The notes under the pieces are model-generated. The model worked only from the letters and a program-made list of their open reading frames with translations, searched no databases and was not told the DNA's origin. The position numbers were made by a program, and so were the translations under genes. Positions 1 through 4,247 of a stretch of DNA of 5,142 nt are shown piece after piece. The stretch is from CAZSWR01 sp964610885 (lineage in GTDB: Bacteria > Bacteroidota > Ignavibacteria > Kapaibacteriales > UBA2268), in NCBI GenBank assembly GCA_964610885.1, contig CAZSWR010000140.1:1-5142 (forward strand). The letters are read 5' to 3'. Positions within the stretch are counted from its first letter, which is position 1, and the number at the start of each line of letters is the position of its first letter.

Positions 1-68
1 AAATGGGCTTCACCGGCCGCGGCGAAGGCGTCGTCGCGATGGTCGTCTGCCAGTTGGGGAAGAATTAA
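1..68 (+). CDS. 3' end of an unrecognised protein gene, partial at left edge
   Basis: An open frame enters the window from the left and ends at TAA (66-68), giving a tail that reads GFTGRGEGVVAMVVCQLGKN. Its high GC content and strong third-position G/C bias match the backbone genes and not the neighbouring transposase, so it is probably the end of a real chromosomal gene. The Gly- and Val-rich tail, ending in a short beta-like stretch, vaguely recalls C-termini of thiolase-fold enzymes, but about 21 residues are too few to assign a family. The first REP palindrome begins 4 bases after its stop, so the REP may lie in its 3' untranslated region. Confidence 0.55.
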   Translation, partial: MGFTGRGEGVVAMVVCQLGKN

Positions 69-72
69 AGGA

Positions 73-104
73 CTCATACTACCAGCTGGGAGTGGTAGTA
101 TGAG
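73..104 (+). repeat. REP type A palindrome, copy 1 (perfect 12-bp stem)
   Basis: CTCATACTACCA (73-84) pairs perfectly with TGGTAGTATGAG (93-104) around the 8-base loop GCTGGGAG. The 5' foot carries AGGA and the 3' foot is followed by GAAAG and a purine run. It lies 4 bases after the stop of the upstream gene and could also act as an mRNA-stabilising 3' hairpin. Confidence 0.85.
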
Positions 105-134
105 GAAAGACAAAAAAGAAAAGAAAAAGAAACT
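105..134 (+). repeat. Homopurine spacer between REP-A and REP-B
   Basis: This run of about 30 bases is almost entirely A and G, and it ends in AAACT directly before the B arm. The same spacer, about 26 bases long, recurs at 875-900 between A and B in the right array. Its conservation on both sides shows that the spacer is part of the repeated unit. Confidence 0.7.
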
Positions 135-150
135 GTCGTAGTACGACTTC
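135..150 (+). repeat. Partial REP type B (one arm only)
   Basis: GTCGTAGTACGAC is followed directly by TTCACAGGA. In the intact right-hand copy, 20 further bases (the loop and second arm) separate these two parts. The sequence is exactly what recombination between the two TACGACTTC direct repeats of an intact B element (808-816 and 828-836) would leave. The remaining arm is itself a short palindrome with a one-base centre. Confidence 0.75.
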
Positions 151-156
151 ACAGGA

Positions 157-188
157 CTCATACTACCAGCTGGAAGTGGTAGTATGAG
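157..188 (+). repeat. REP type A palindrome, copy 2 (perfect stem)
   Basis: CTCATACTACCA (157-168) pairs perfectly with TGGTAGTATGAG (177-188). The loop is GCTGGAAG, one base different from copy 1. It is separated from the partial B by TTCACAGGA, the same 9-base linker found in the right array. It lies about 50 bases upstream of the transposase start, in its 5' untranslated region. Confidence 0.85.
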
Positions 189-226
189 GGAAGAAAGAAG
201 AATTAGTTGATTTGTGGTATTAGTTC

Positions 227-230
227 AGGG
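227..230 (+). promoter_or_regulatory. Ribosome binding site supporting the ATG at 238
   Basis: AGGG with a 7-base A-rich spacer precedes the ATG at 238. The alternative GTG at 214 has no comparable purine motif at a suitable distance. This is the reason for choosing the shorter protein. Confidence 0.55.
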
Positions 231-237
231 AAAAGAA

Positions 238-795
238 ATGCAACTCATACCAAATGAATACTATCATATTTATAATCGGACCAATAACAATGAAGCATTG
301 TTTCGGTCAAGAGAGAATTATGCGTTCTTTCTCAAAAAGTATCGATATTATACTGAATCTTTCTTCGATACAGTTGCATATTGCTTAATGCCGACACATT
401 TTCATTTTTTAGTAAAAGTGAAAGAACCTCACAAGGATATTCAAATTGAGTTGTTCAACTATACCATTGGCAATTCATTAAGGATTATGCAAACATCATA
501 CACAAGGGCTTATAACAATCGATACGAAAGGCATGGGTCGTTATTTCAGCAGCATATTAAAACAAAAATCATTGACCATGACAAGAGTCTGATAAAAATA
601 GCTGCCTACATTCATCAGAATCCAGTGCGTTCACAATTGTGTAGCAAACAAGAAGAGTGGGAATTCTCAAGCTATCTTGACTATTCAGGTTCACGAAATG
701 GAACACTTCCTCGAAAGCACTTGATTCTCAAGGACGAAGGACTCAAAGAGTTCATTGCGATTTCAAAAAATATGATTGCTAATGATCCTATATAA
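238..795 (+). CDS. REP-associated tyrosine transposase (RAYT, Y1/IS200-like HUH family)
   Basis: This gene encodes a 185-residue Y1_Tnp-superfamily protein. The N-terminus has the family start YHIYNR (residues 9-14). The metal-binding HUH motif is H54-F-H56 within CLMPTHFHFLVKV. The motif GSLFQQ lies at 100-105. Y124 in AAYIHQNPVR is the expected nucleophilic tyrosine. Proteins of this family cut and join single-stranded DNA at REP hairpins, and the gene is indeed flanked by such palindromes. A GTG at 214 opens the frame, but ATG at 238 is preferred: AGGG lies 7 bases upstream and the family N-terminus starts here. The gene is clearly more AT-rich than holB, which suggests transfer or a different mutational history. 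All visible motifs are intact, so it could be active. The TAA stop is 5 bases before the next REP. Confidence 0.92.
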   Translation: MQLIPNEYYHIYNRTNNNEALFRSRENYAFFLKKYRYYTESFFDTVAYCLMPTHFHFLVKVKEPHKDIQIELFNYTIGNSLRIMQTSYTRAYNNRYERHGSLFQQHIKTKIIDHDKSLIKIAAYIHQNPVRSQLCSKQEEWEFSSYLDYSGSRNGTLPRKHLILKDEGLKEFIAISKNMIANDPI

Positions 796-800
796 TAATC

Positions 801-833
801 GTCGTAGTACGACTTCCCAGCTCGTACTACGAC
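801..833 (-). repeat. REP type B palindrome, copy 1 (perfect 12-bp stem)
   Basis: GTCGTAGTACGA (801-812) pairs perfectly with TCGTACTACGAC (822-833) around a 9-base loop. Read on the minus strand the loop is GCTGGGAAG, nearly the loop of type A read on the plus strand, so B is a diverged REP in inverted orientation. It starts 5 bases after the transposase stop and may also serve as its 3' hairpin. Confidence 0.85.
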
Positions 834-838
834 TTCAC

Positions 839-916
839 AGGACACATACTACCAGCTGGGAGTGGTAGTACGAGGAAAAAAAAGAAAAGAAAAAGAAACT
901 GTCGTAGTACGACTTC
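839..916 (+). repeat. Right copy of direct repeat (REP-A, purine spacer, REP-B arm)
   Basis: This segment aligns with 69-150 through the A hairpin, the purine spacer, AAACT and the B arm up to GACTTC. It is 4 bases shorter because the purine spacer is shorter. Together the two copies bracket the transposase gene. Confidence 0.8.
843..874 (+). repeat. REP type A palindrome, copy 3 (imperfect, hybrid arm)
   Basis: CACATACTACCA (843-854) faces TGGTAGTACGAG (863-874) around the loop GCTGGGAG. Two outer positions do not pair (A844/A873 and A846/C871). The right arm contains GTAGTACGA, which is the B-arm sequence, so this copy looks partly converted toward type B. It is linked to the preceding B by the same TTCACAGGA seen on the left. 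Confidence 0.8.
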
Positions 917-933
917 CCAGCTCGTACTACGAC
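901..933 (-). repeat. REP type B palindrome, copy 2 (perfect stem)
   Basis: This copy is identical to 801-833 over all 33 bases, with arms at 901-912 and 922-933. It is the last palindrome of the element and ends only 14 bases before the holB ATG, so it probably lies in the holB leader or next to its promoter. Confidence 0.85.
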
Positions 934-947
934 TGACTAAAACAAAT

Positions 948-2096
948 ATGTCTTGGGATAAAATCATAGGTCAGCCGCGGGCGAAGAACATACTTCAGCG
1001 CGCAATCATCGAGCAGAGGGTTTCCTCGGCTTATTTGTTCCATGGCACGGAGGGGATCGGCAAGAGCGCTCTCGCTTTGGAGTTCGCGAAAGCCGTGAAC
1101 TGCGCCTCCCCCATCGTCTCGGGTGGCGGCTACGAAGCGTGCGACGCCTGCCCATCGTGCCGTTCGGCCAATTCGATGCAAAGCCCGAACATCAGCCTTA
1201 TCTTTGCTCTGCCCGCTGGCAAAGCCGCAAGCGCCAAAGGAGACTCCGCCATGGCTGCCCTCTCGGACGACCAGATCGAAGAAGTCCAAGAGCAGCTCCG
1301 GCTGAAGAGCGAAGACCCGTATCACCAAATTGCTGTCCCCGGCGCGTCCCAAATCAAAATCGCTTCGATTCGCGAGGTTAAAAAGAACCTGTCGATGGCT
1401 CCGCCCAAGGACGGCCGACGCTTCGTGATCGTCATCGATGCGGACCAGATGACCACCGAAGCGGCCAATTCATTCCTGAAAACTCTCGAGGAACCTCACG
1501 AAAATATAACTATTATACTCGTTACGGCCCGCCAAGACCAAATCTTGCAAACCATACTCTCCCGCAGCCAACAGATTATGTTCCCGCCTCTGACCGAAAC
1601 AGATATCTCCGGCGCGCTCGTCCGAAAGCGCGGCATCAGCGAGGCAAATGCTAAGCTGATAGCGGCTTTTGCCCAAGGTTCGTACACGAAGGCGCTCGAA
1701 CATTTCGATTCGGACATGCAGGGCCTCCGCTCCGACGCCGTCGATATGTTCCGCCTGTCCATCACGAAGCATAACTTCCGAATGCCACTTATCGCGAAAA
1801 TCGACGAAGTGGCGAAAACAAAAGACAGGACTCGGCTTGAGGAAATTATAGGAATTTTGCAGCTCTGGATTCGCGACGCGATAATCATCTCGCGAACGGG
1901 TCGGGCGGACGCAATCGTGAACGCCGACCAAGCCGATGCGCTCTCGCGCTTTGCAAATAACTTCGCCGAGAAGGACCTTTCGGCCGTAATGGACGCGCTC
2001 GAAGTTGCCGCCCGCCAGATCCCACGGAACGTATCGCTGCAACTGATTATGCTCGGAATGTTTATGAAAATCAGGCAGATACTGCTTGTTGGTTGA
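948..2096 (+). CDS. holB: DNA polymerase III delta' subunit (clamp-loader ATPase-like)
   Basis: This gene encodes a 382-residue AAA+ clamp-loader protein, the delta' subunit that helps gamma/tau and delta load the beta sliding clamp at replication forks. The N-terminus WDKIIGQPRAKNILQRAI is the usual family opening. A full P-loop, GTEGIGKS, lies at residues 33-40. Four cysteines at 52, 65, 68 and 71 (C-x12-CxxCxxC) form the zinc module. VIVIDADQM (160-168) is the Walker B region, followed by EAANSFLKTLEEP (171-183). The sensor/arginine-finger region reads ILSRS (203-207), with SRS in place of the common SRC. The C-terminal third is helical collar sequence. E. coli delta' lacks a working P-loop; this one keeps the consensus, so nucleotide binding is possible. 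The ATG at 948 matches the family start but has no Shine-Dalgarno sequence, and a REP hairpin ends 14 bases upstream. Confidence 0.92.
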   Translation: MSWDKIIGQPRAKNILQRAIIEQRVSSAYLFHGTEGIGKSALALEFAKAVNCASPIVSGGGYEACDACPSCRSANSMQSPNISLIFALPAGKAASAKGDSAMAALSDDQIEEVQEQLRLKSEDPYHQIAVPGASQIKIASIREVKKNLSMAPPKDGRRFVIVIDADQMTTEAANSFLKTLEEPHENITIILVTARQDQILQTILSRSQQIMFPPLTETDISGALVRKRGISEANAKLIAAFAQGSYTKALEHFDSDMQGLRSDAVDMFRLSITKHNFRMPLIAKIDEVAKTKDRTRLEEIIGILQLWIRDAIIISRTGRADAIVNADQADALSRFANNFAEKDLSAVMDALEVAARQIPRNVSLQLIMLGMFMKIRQILLVG

Positions 2097-2146
2097 TTCC
2101 GTACCGTCATTCATTTAGCATTTCATCAGTCAAATAAGCACGCACC

Positions 2147-2177
2147 CCATTCCGAAGGTATGTAGCCTTCGGAATGG
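2147..2177. terminator. Bidirectional hairpin terminator between convergent genes
   Basis: CCATTCCGAAGG (2147-2158) pairs perfectly with CCTTCGGAATGG (2166-2177) around the 7-base loop TATGTAG. It lies in the 109-base gap between the converging holB and prenyl synthase genes, where a shared terminator is expected. The T run after it is short (TTAAGTTTTG) and there is no clear A run on the other side. It is therefore not a textbook intrinsic terminator in either direction. Confidence 0.7.
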
Positions 2178-2205
2178 TTAAGTTTTGATCTGCATAGTTA
2201 TGTAA

Positions 2206-3180
2206 TTACAGGTTGCGCTCGATGATATAATCCGTCAGCGCGGCGAGCGAGCGTTTTGCGGGATTGTCCGCGAAATCTTCGATGGCGGCGAGGGCGGCGT
2301 TTTTGTATTCCAAGGCTTTTTTCTCGGCGTAATCCAACCCGCCGCGCGAGCGGACGAATTCGCCGACTTGTTTGATTTCGCCTTTCGATATTTTTCCGCT
2401 TTTCACGAGTTTCAATATAGCTTTCGCTTCGGATTTTTCCGCTTGGCGCAGTGCGAAGAGCAGCGGGAGAGTGATTTTCTTTTCTTTGAGGTCGTTGCCG
2501 ACGGGTTTGCCGATGGATTTGCTGCTGCCGGAGAAATCGAAAATATCGTCGCGGATTTGGAATGCAATGCCGATGTTTTCGCCATAGTCGCGGAGAGCGG
2601 CGTGTTGGGCGGGGTCCGCCGAGGCGCTAAGTGCGCCAATTTCGCAGCAGGAGGCCATGAGCGATGCGGTTTTGTCCGAGATGATTTTGAAGTAAGTTTC
2701 TTCGTCGAGGTCGGCTTCGTTCGATTTCTGAATTTGGAGCAATTCGCCCTCGCTCATGCGGCGCACGGCGTTGCTCGAAGCCTTCAGGAATTCAAATTCG
2801 CCGCCATCGATGGCCGTCAGCAGGCCTTTGCCGAGCAAGTAATCGCCAACGAGCACGGCAATTTTGTTGTTCCAGACGGCATTTATCGAAGCGATGCCGC
2901 GGCGGACGCTCGAAGCATCGACCACGTCGTCGTGGATCAGCGTGGCGGTGTGGAGCAATTCGACGAGCGACGCGCCCACGTAGGTTCGTTCGCACGAGCC
3001 TCCGCAGATTTCGGCCGAAAGGAAGACGAGTGTGGGGCGTATGCGCTTGCCTTTTTTCTTCGAAAGGTACGAAACGATCATATCCAATAGGGACACTTTG
3101 GACTTCATGCGTCCTTTGAAATAATCTTGGAACTTATCTAAATGGTCTTCAACGGGTCTAATTATTTCTTCAAGCGTCAT
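2206..3180 (-). CDS. All-trans polyprenyl diphosphate synthase (IspB-like)
   Basis: This gene encodes a 324-residue all-helical trans-isoprenyl diphosphate synthase. It condenses isopentenyl diphosphate units onto an allylic primer, most likely to make the octaprenyl-range side chain of menaquinone or a related quinone. GKRIRP (44-49) binds the isopentenyl substrate. The first aspartate-rich motif is DDVVD (84-88) and the second is DDIFD (211-215). GKPVGNDLKEKK (224-235) is the conserved flap, and DKTASL (169-174) lies between the motifs. The residue five before the first aspartate is the small Ala79, which in this family allows long products; the exact chain length cannot be read from the sequence. 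The ATG at 3180 matches the family N-terminus, and ribosome-binding support is weak. Length is normal and all motifs are present. It converges on holB and shares the hairpin at 2147-2177. Confidence 0.93.
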   Translation of the reverse strand: MTLEEIIRPVEDHLDKFQDYFKGRMKSKVSLLDMIVSYLSKKKGKRIRPTLVFLSAEICGGSCERTYVGASLVELLHTATLIHDDVVDASSVRRGIASINAVWNNKIAVLVGDYLLGKGLLTAIDGGEFEFLKASSNAVRRMSEGELLQIQKSNEADLDEETYFKIISDKTASLMASCCEIGALSASADPAQHAALRDYGENIGIAFQIRDDIFDFSGSSKSIGKPVGNDLKEKKITLPLLFALRQAEKSEAKAILKLVKSGKISKGEIKQVGEFVRSRGGLDYAEKKALEYKNAALAAIEDFADNPAKRSLAALTDYIIERNL

Positions 3181-3214
3181 CGTCTCGTATTATTAATTCG
3201 TAACTTATGCGTCC

Positions 3215-3231
3215 TGGCGGTTGCGCCGCCA
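3215..3231. repeat. GC-rich hairpin
   Basis: TGGCGG (3215-3220) pairs with CCGCCA (3226-3231) around TTGCG. It lies about 35 bases upstream of the prenyl synthase start, so on that strand it would fall in the leader RNA or near the promoter. Confidence 0.5.
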
Positions 3232-3239
3232 CAAACTTA
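3232..3239 (-). promoter_or_regulatory. Possible Bacteroidota-type -7 box for the prenyl synthase gene
   Basis: On the minus strand the sequence is TAAGTTTG, an exact match to the TAnnTTTG element of Bacteroidota primary promoters. It lies about 52 bases upstream of the ATG at 3180. No matching TTG or TTTG -33 element is present at the usual spacing, and a match to five fixed bases occurs often by chance. This is a weak suggestion. Confidence 0.2.
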
Positions 3240-3275
3240 GCTTCTGGCCGTCGGTCCCCGTGCTTTGGCCGGTGG

Positions 3276-3309
3276 GCGCATTTCGAGGCACTTACCTCGA
3301 AAGTAGCGC
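3276..3309. repeat. Extended stem-loop
   Basis: TTTCGAGG (3281-3288) pairs perfectly with CCTCGAAA (3295-3302) around CACTTA. The stem can be extended outward by GCGC (3276-3279) with GCGC (3306-3309) across a small internal loop. No following T run supports a terminator. It may be part of a structured leader RNA or of a dispersed intergenic repeat. Confidence 0.5.
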
Positions 3310-3672
3310 GGATTTGGTTTAGGCTCGACAACGGCGATTCGAAATCTTGCACATAAACATATTTCAAACAATGGAAAATTACGACAAAAAAGCGAATAAA
3401 AAAAATTGATTCGATTGCGCTTGGATGTGTTGCCGGGCAGAGAGATGGAGCATGACAGATTGAGTGCAAGTTCATTAGTAATTGTGAGTAATGACAGCAT
3501 CCTTCTTGTATAATCCTATTTGTCGAGTATCTCATTCACATTAGGGTGGATGATTCATACACCTATTGGGAAAAGCAATCAATACAGAACGCTCAGTTAT
3601 AAAAGCATTTTCAGCAATGAGCAAAGGATTATTTTATATCAACTGCGGAATACTCGTCGCACGCAAAACTAT

Positions 3673-3846
3673 TCATTTGTTCTTGCTTAATAGCATTGCA
3701 ATGAGAAAGATAATATTCAATGCCAATGCCCCAATGTTTACCACAAGAGCAAATGGTGGAGCGCCTTCCGGCCATATTTGGCCTAATAATACAACAGTAT
3801 TGAGTATAACCATGAAATACAACAGCGTTTTATAATACTTCTGCAT
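3673..3846 (-). CDS. Small two-helix membrane protein, 57 residues
   Basis: A minus-strand ORF runs from the ATG at 3846 to the TGA at 3673-3675. The protein has a short charged N-terminus (MQKYYKT), a first hydrophobic helix at about residues 8-24, a turn with WPEGAPPF (25-32), a second hydrophobic helix at about 33-53, and a basic tail (SKNK). This pattern of Lys at both ends with two clean membrane spans joined by a Pro/Gly-rich turn is far more protein-like than the antisense frame. An in-frame stop lies just upstream of the ATG, which fixes the start. Only AGAG in the leader resembles a ribosome site. I do not recognise a named family. No function is assigned and no neighbour explains it. 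Confidence 0.7.
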   Translation of the reverse strand: MQKYYKTLLYFMVILNTVVLLGQIWPEGAPPFALVVNIGALALNIIFLIAMLLSKNK

Positions 3847-3887
3847 TGTACAACTCTTTTATTCTAAATAAAATATTCGTTTCAATT

Positions 3888-3980
3888 CTAATTTTGCAGT
3901 CTTTTTGTGGGTTGTCTCGCTGGTTTCGATTCATAACCTCTGAGGATAAGTTCAAAGACGCGCCTAATCTTCTCCGACAT
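3888..3980 (-). CDS. Doubtful small ORF, 30 residues
   Basis: ATG (3978-3980) to TAG (3888-3890) on the minus strand encodes a short basic peptide. It begins MSEKIRRVFELILRGY, which could form an amphipathic helix, followed by a Pro/Arg/Lys-rich tail. It lies between the terminator at 4041-4073 and the small membrane protein gene, in the same orientation. Its length is within chance expectation and the ribosome site (AAGAGA) is poor. It is listed only as a candidate. Confidence 0.25.
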   Translation of the reverse strand: MSEKIRRVFELILRGYESKPARQPTKRLQN

Positions 3981-4040
3981 TGCAAATTCTCTTTTATTAA
4001 CTTACAAAACCACGCTTATATTTCCAAATGCTTGATACTC

Positions 4041-4073
4041 AAAAAAAAAGGACACCCCGCCGACGGGATGCCC
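4041..4073 (-). terminator. Intrinsic terminator of the truncated sulfhydrylase gene
   Basis: On the minus strand GGGCATCCCG and CGGGGTGTCC form a 10-bp stem with two G-T pairs and a TCGG loop, followed immediately by nine T residues. This is a strong rho-independent terminator reading leftward. It sits about 70 bases after the stop codon of the 4144-4218 gene stub and belongs to that former gene. Confidence 0.85.
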
Positions 4074-4143
4074 TCTGTTATTCTTGGGATAAGGTCTTGA
4101 TAACCCTTGCAATGCCTCTCTTGGGATCTCTCCCTGTGGGGGC
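4074..4143 (-). other. 3' untranslated region of the gene stub, with a 9-base direct repeat
   Basis: This stretch lies between the stub stop codon and the terminator. TCTTGGGAT occurs twice (4082-4090 and 4119-4127). A small GGGA/TCCC hairpin lies at 4123-4134, and GGGATAAG and GATAACCC face each other near 4086-4105. I do not recognise a riboswitch or small-RNA family in it. Confidence 0.4.
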
Positions 4144-4218
4144 TTAGATCTTGTCCAAACCGGCTTCGAGGCCATGGATAAGGTCGTCGATATTTTCGAT
4201 ACCCACCGAGATACGCAA
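4144..4218 (-). pseudogene. 3' stub of a Cys/Met-metabolism PLP enzyme gene (O-acetylhomoserine sulfhydrylase-like)
   Basis: On the minus strand 24 codons read LRISVGIENIDD, then LIHGLEAGLDKI and TAA (4144-4146). This matches the invariant C-terminus of the cystathionine gamma-synthase / O-acetylhomoserine sulfhydrylase family, whose last helix is preceded by (I/V)R(L/I)SVGIE. These enzymes use pyridoxal phosphate to make homocysteine or cystathionine in methionine synthesis. Only about 24 of the roughly 400 expected codons are present. The frame meets TAA two codons upstream, and the sequence turns AT-rich there (4219-4247). Its own terminator is still in place. It is either a gene truncated by insertion or deletion, or a duplicated 3' end left at an integration site. 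The exact member of the family cannot be told from the tail. Confidence 0.75.
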
Positions 4219-4247
4219 GAATTATAAAACAAATACTACTTCAATTC

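Larger units (their letters stand above)
69..150 (+). repeat. Left copy of direct repeat (REP-A, purine spacer, partial REP-B)
   Basis: This unit reads AGGAC, the A hairpin, a purine-rich spacer, AAACT, then GTCGTAGTACGACTTC. It matches 839-916 almost base for base. The differences are about four extra bases in the purine spacer (an AGAC interruption) and substitutions in the hairpin arms. It begins one base after the stop codon of the upstream gene. Confidence 0.8.
69..933 (+). mobile_element. RAYT/REP locus: Y1 transposase gene bracketed by alternating REP hairpins
   Basis: The AT-rich transposase gene sits inside two arrays of palindromes. The left array is A(73-104), a partial B(135-147) and A(157-188). 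The right array is B(801-833), A(843-874) and B(901-933). The segment 69-150 is repeated in direct orientation at 839-916. REP-associated tyrosine transposases are known to be flanked by REP/BIME palindromes that they recognise as single-stranded hairpins. They are usually single-copy and immobile today, but they spread REPs. The element fills the whole gap between the upstream gene stop and holB. The boundaries given are the outermost palindromes; no target duplication is visible, and none is expected for this mechanism. Confidence 0.85.
3181..3672. other. Gene-poor region upstream of the prenyl synthase, with hairpins
   Basis: No frame here has convincing codon use. The longest minus-strand frames cross the hairpins and change character halfway. 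The first 130 bases next to the synthase are GC-rich and structured: hairpins at 3215-3231 and 3276-3309, and paired GGCC blocks at 3246-3270. Bases from about 3350 to 3672 are AT-rich and show nothing I can name. The promoter and leader of the prenyl synthase gene must lie at the left end of this stretch. Confidence 0.6.

Noticed and set aside
73..188. CRISPR-like array
   Set aside because: The repeats are perfect palindromes of two types in alternating orientation with conserved spacers, placed around a RAYT gene. CRISPR arrays have one repeat and unique spacers.
927..1352. Minus-strand open frame antisense to holB
   Set aside because: It lies opposite well-supported holB motifs, resembles no family and follows from GC-rich codon use. 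The same applies to the frames at 1470-2114 and 1496-2110 (minus) and at 1123-1381 and 1669-1851 (plus).
2368..3090. 240-codon plus-strand frame opposite the prenyl synthase
   Set aside because: Its Phe/Ala/Asp-rich composition is the usual shadow of a GC-biased gene. The minus strand carries all catalytic motifs of the synthase.
3170..3535. 121-codon minus-strand frame upstream of, and overlapping, the prenyl synthase start
   Set aside because: It runs through two hairpins, overlaps the synthase start, has odd composition (Cys, His and Arg clusters) and changes character midway. The 87-codon frame at 3237-3500 fails for the same reasons.
3542..3565. Imperfect TAGGGTG...CACCTA inverted repeat
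   Set aside because: The stem is short with a bulge, has no T run and no gene nearby needs it. It is consistent with chance.
3566..3835. 89-codon plus-strand frame
   Set aside because: It is antisense to the small membrane protein, whose minus-strand sequence has proper helices and charged ends. This frame has no domain-like pattern.
3846..4100. 84-codon plus-strand frame
   Set aside because: It runs through a nine-A tract and the terminator hairpin of the opposite strand, and has no recognisable protein pattern.
4002..4232. 76-codon minus-strand frame over the sulfhydrylase stub
   Set aside because: A different frame of the same strand gives the conserved sulfhydrylase C-terminus ending at TAA 4144-4146. 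This frame reads through the terminator and is noncoding.
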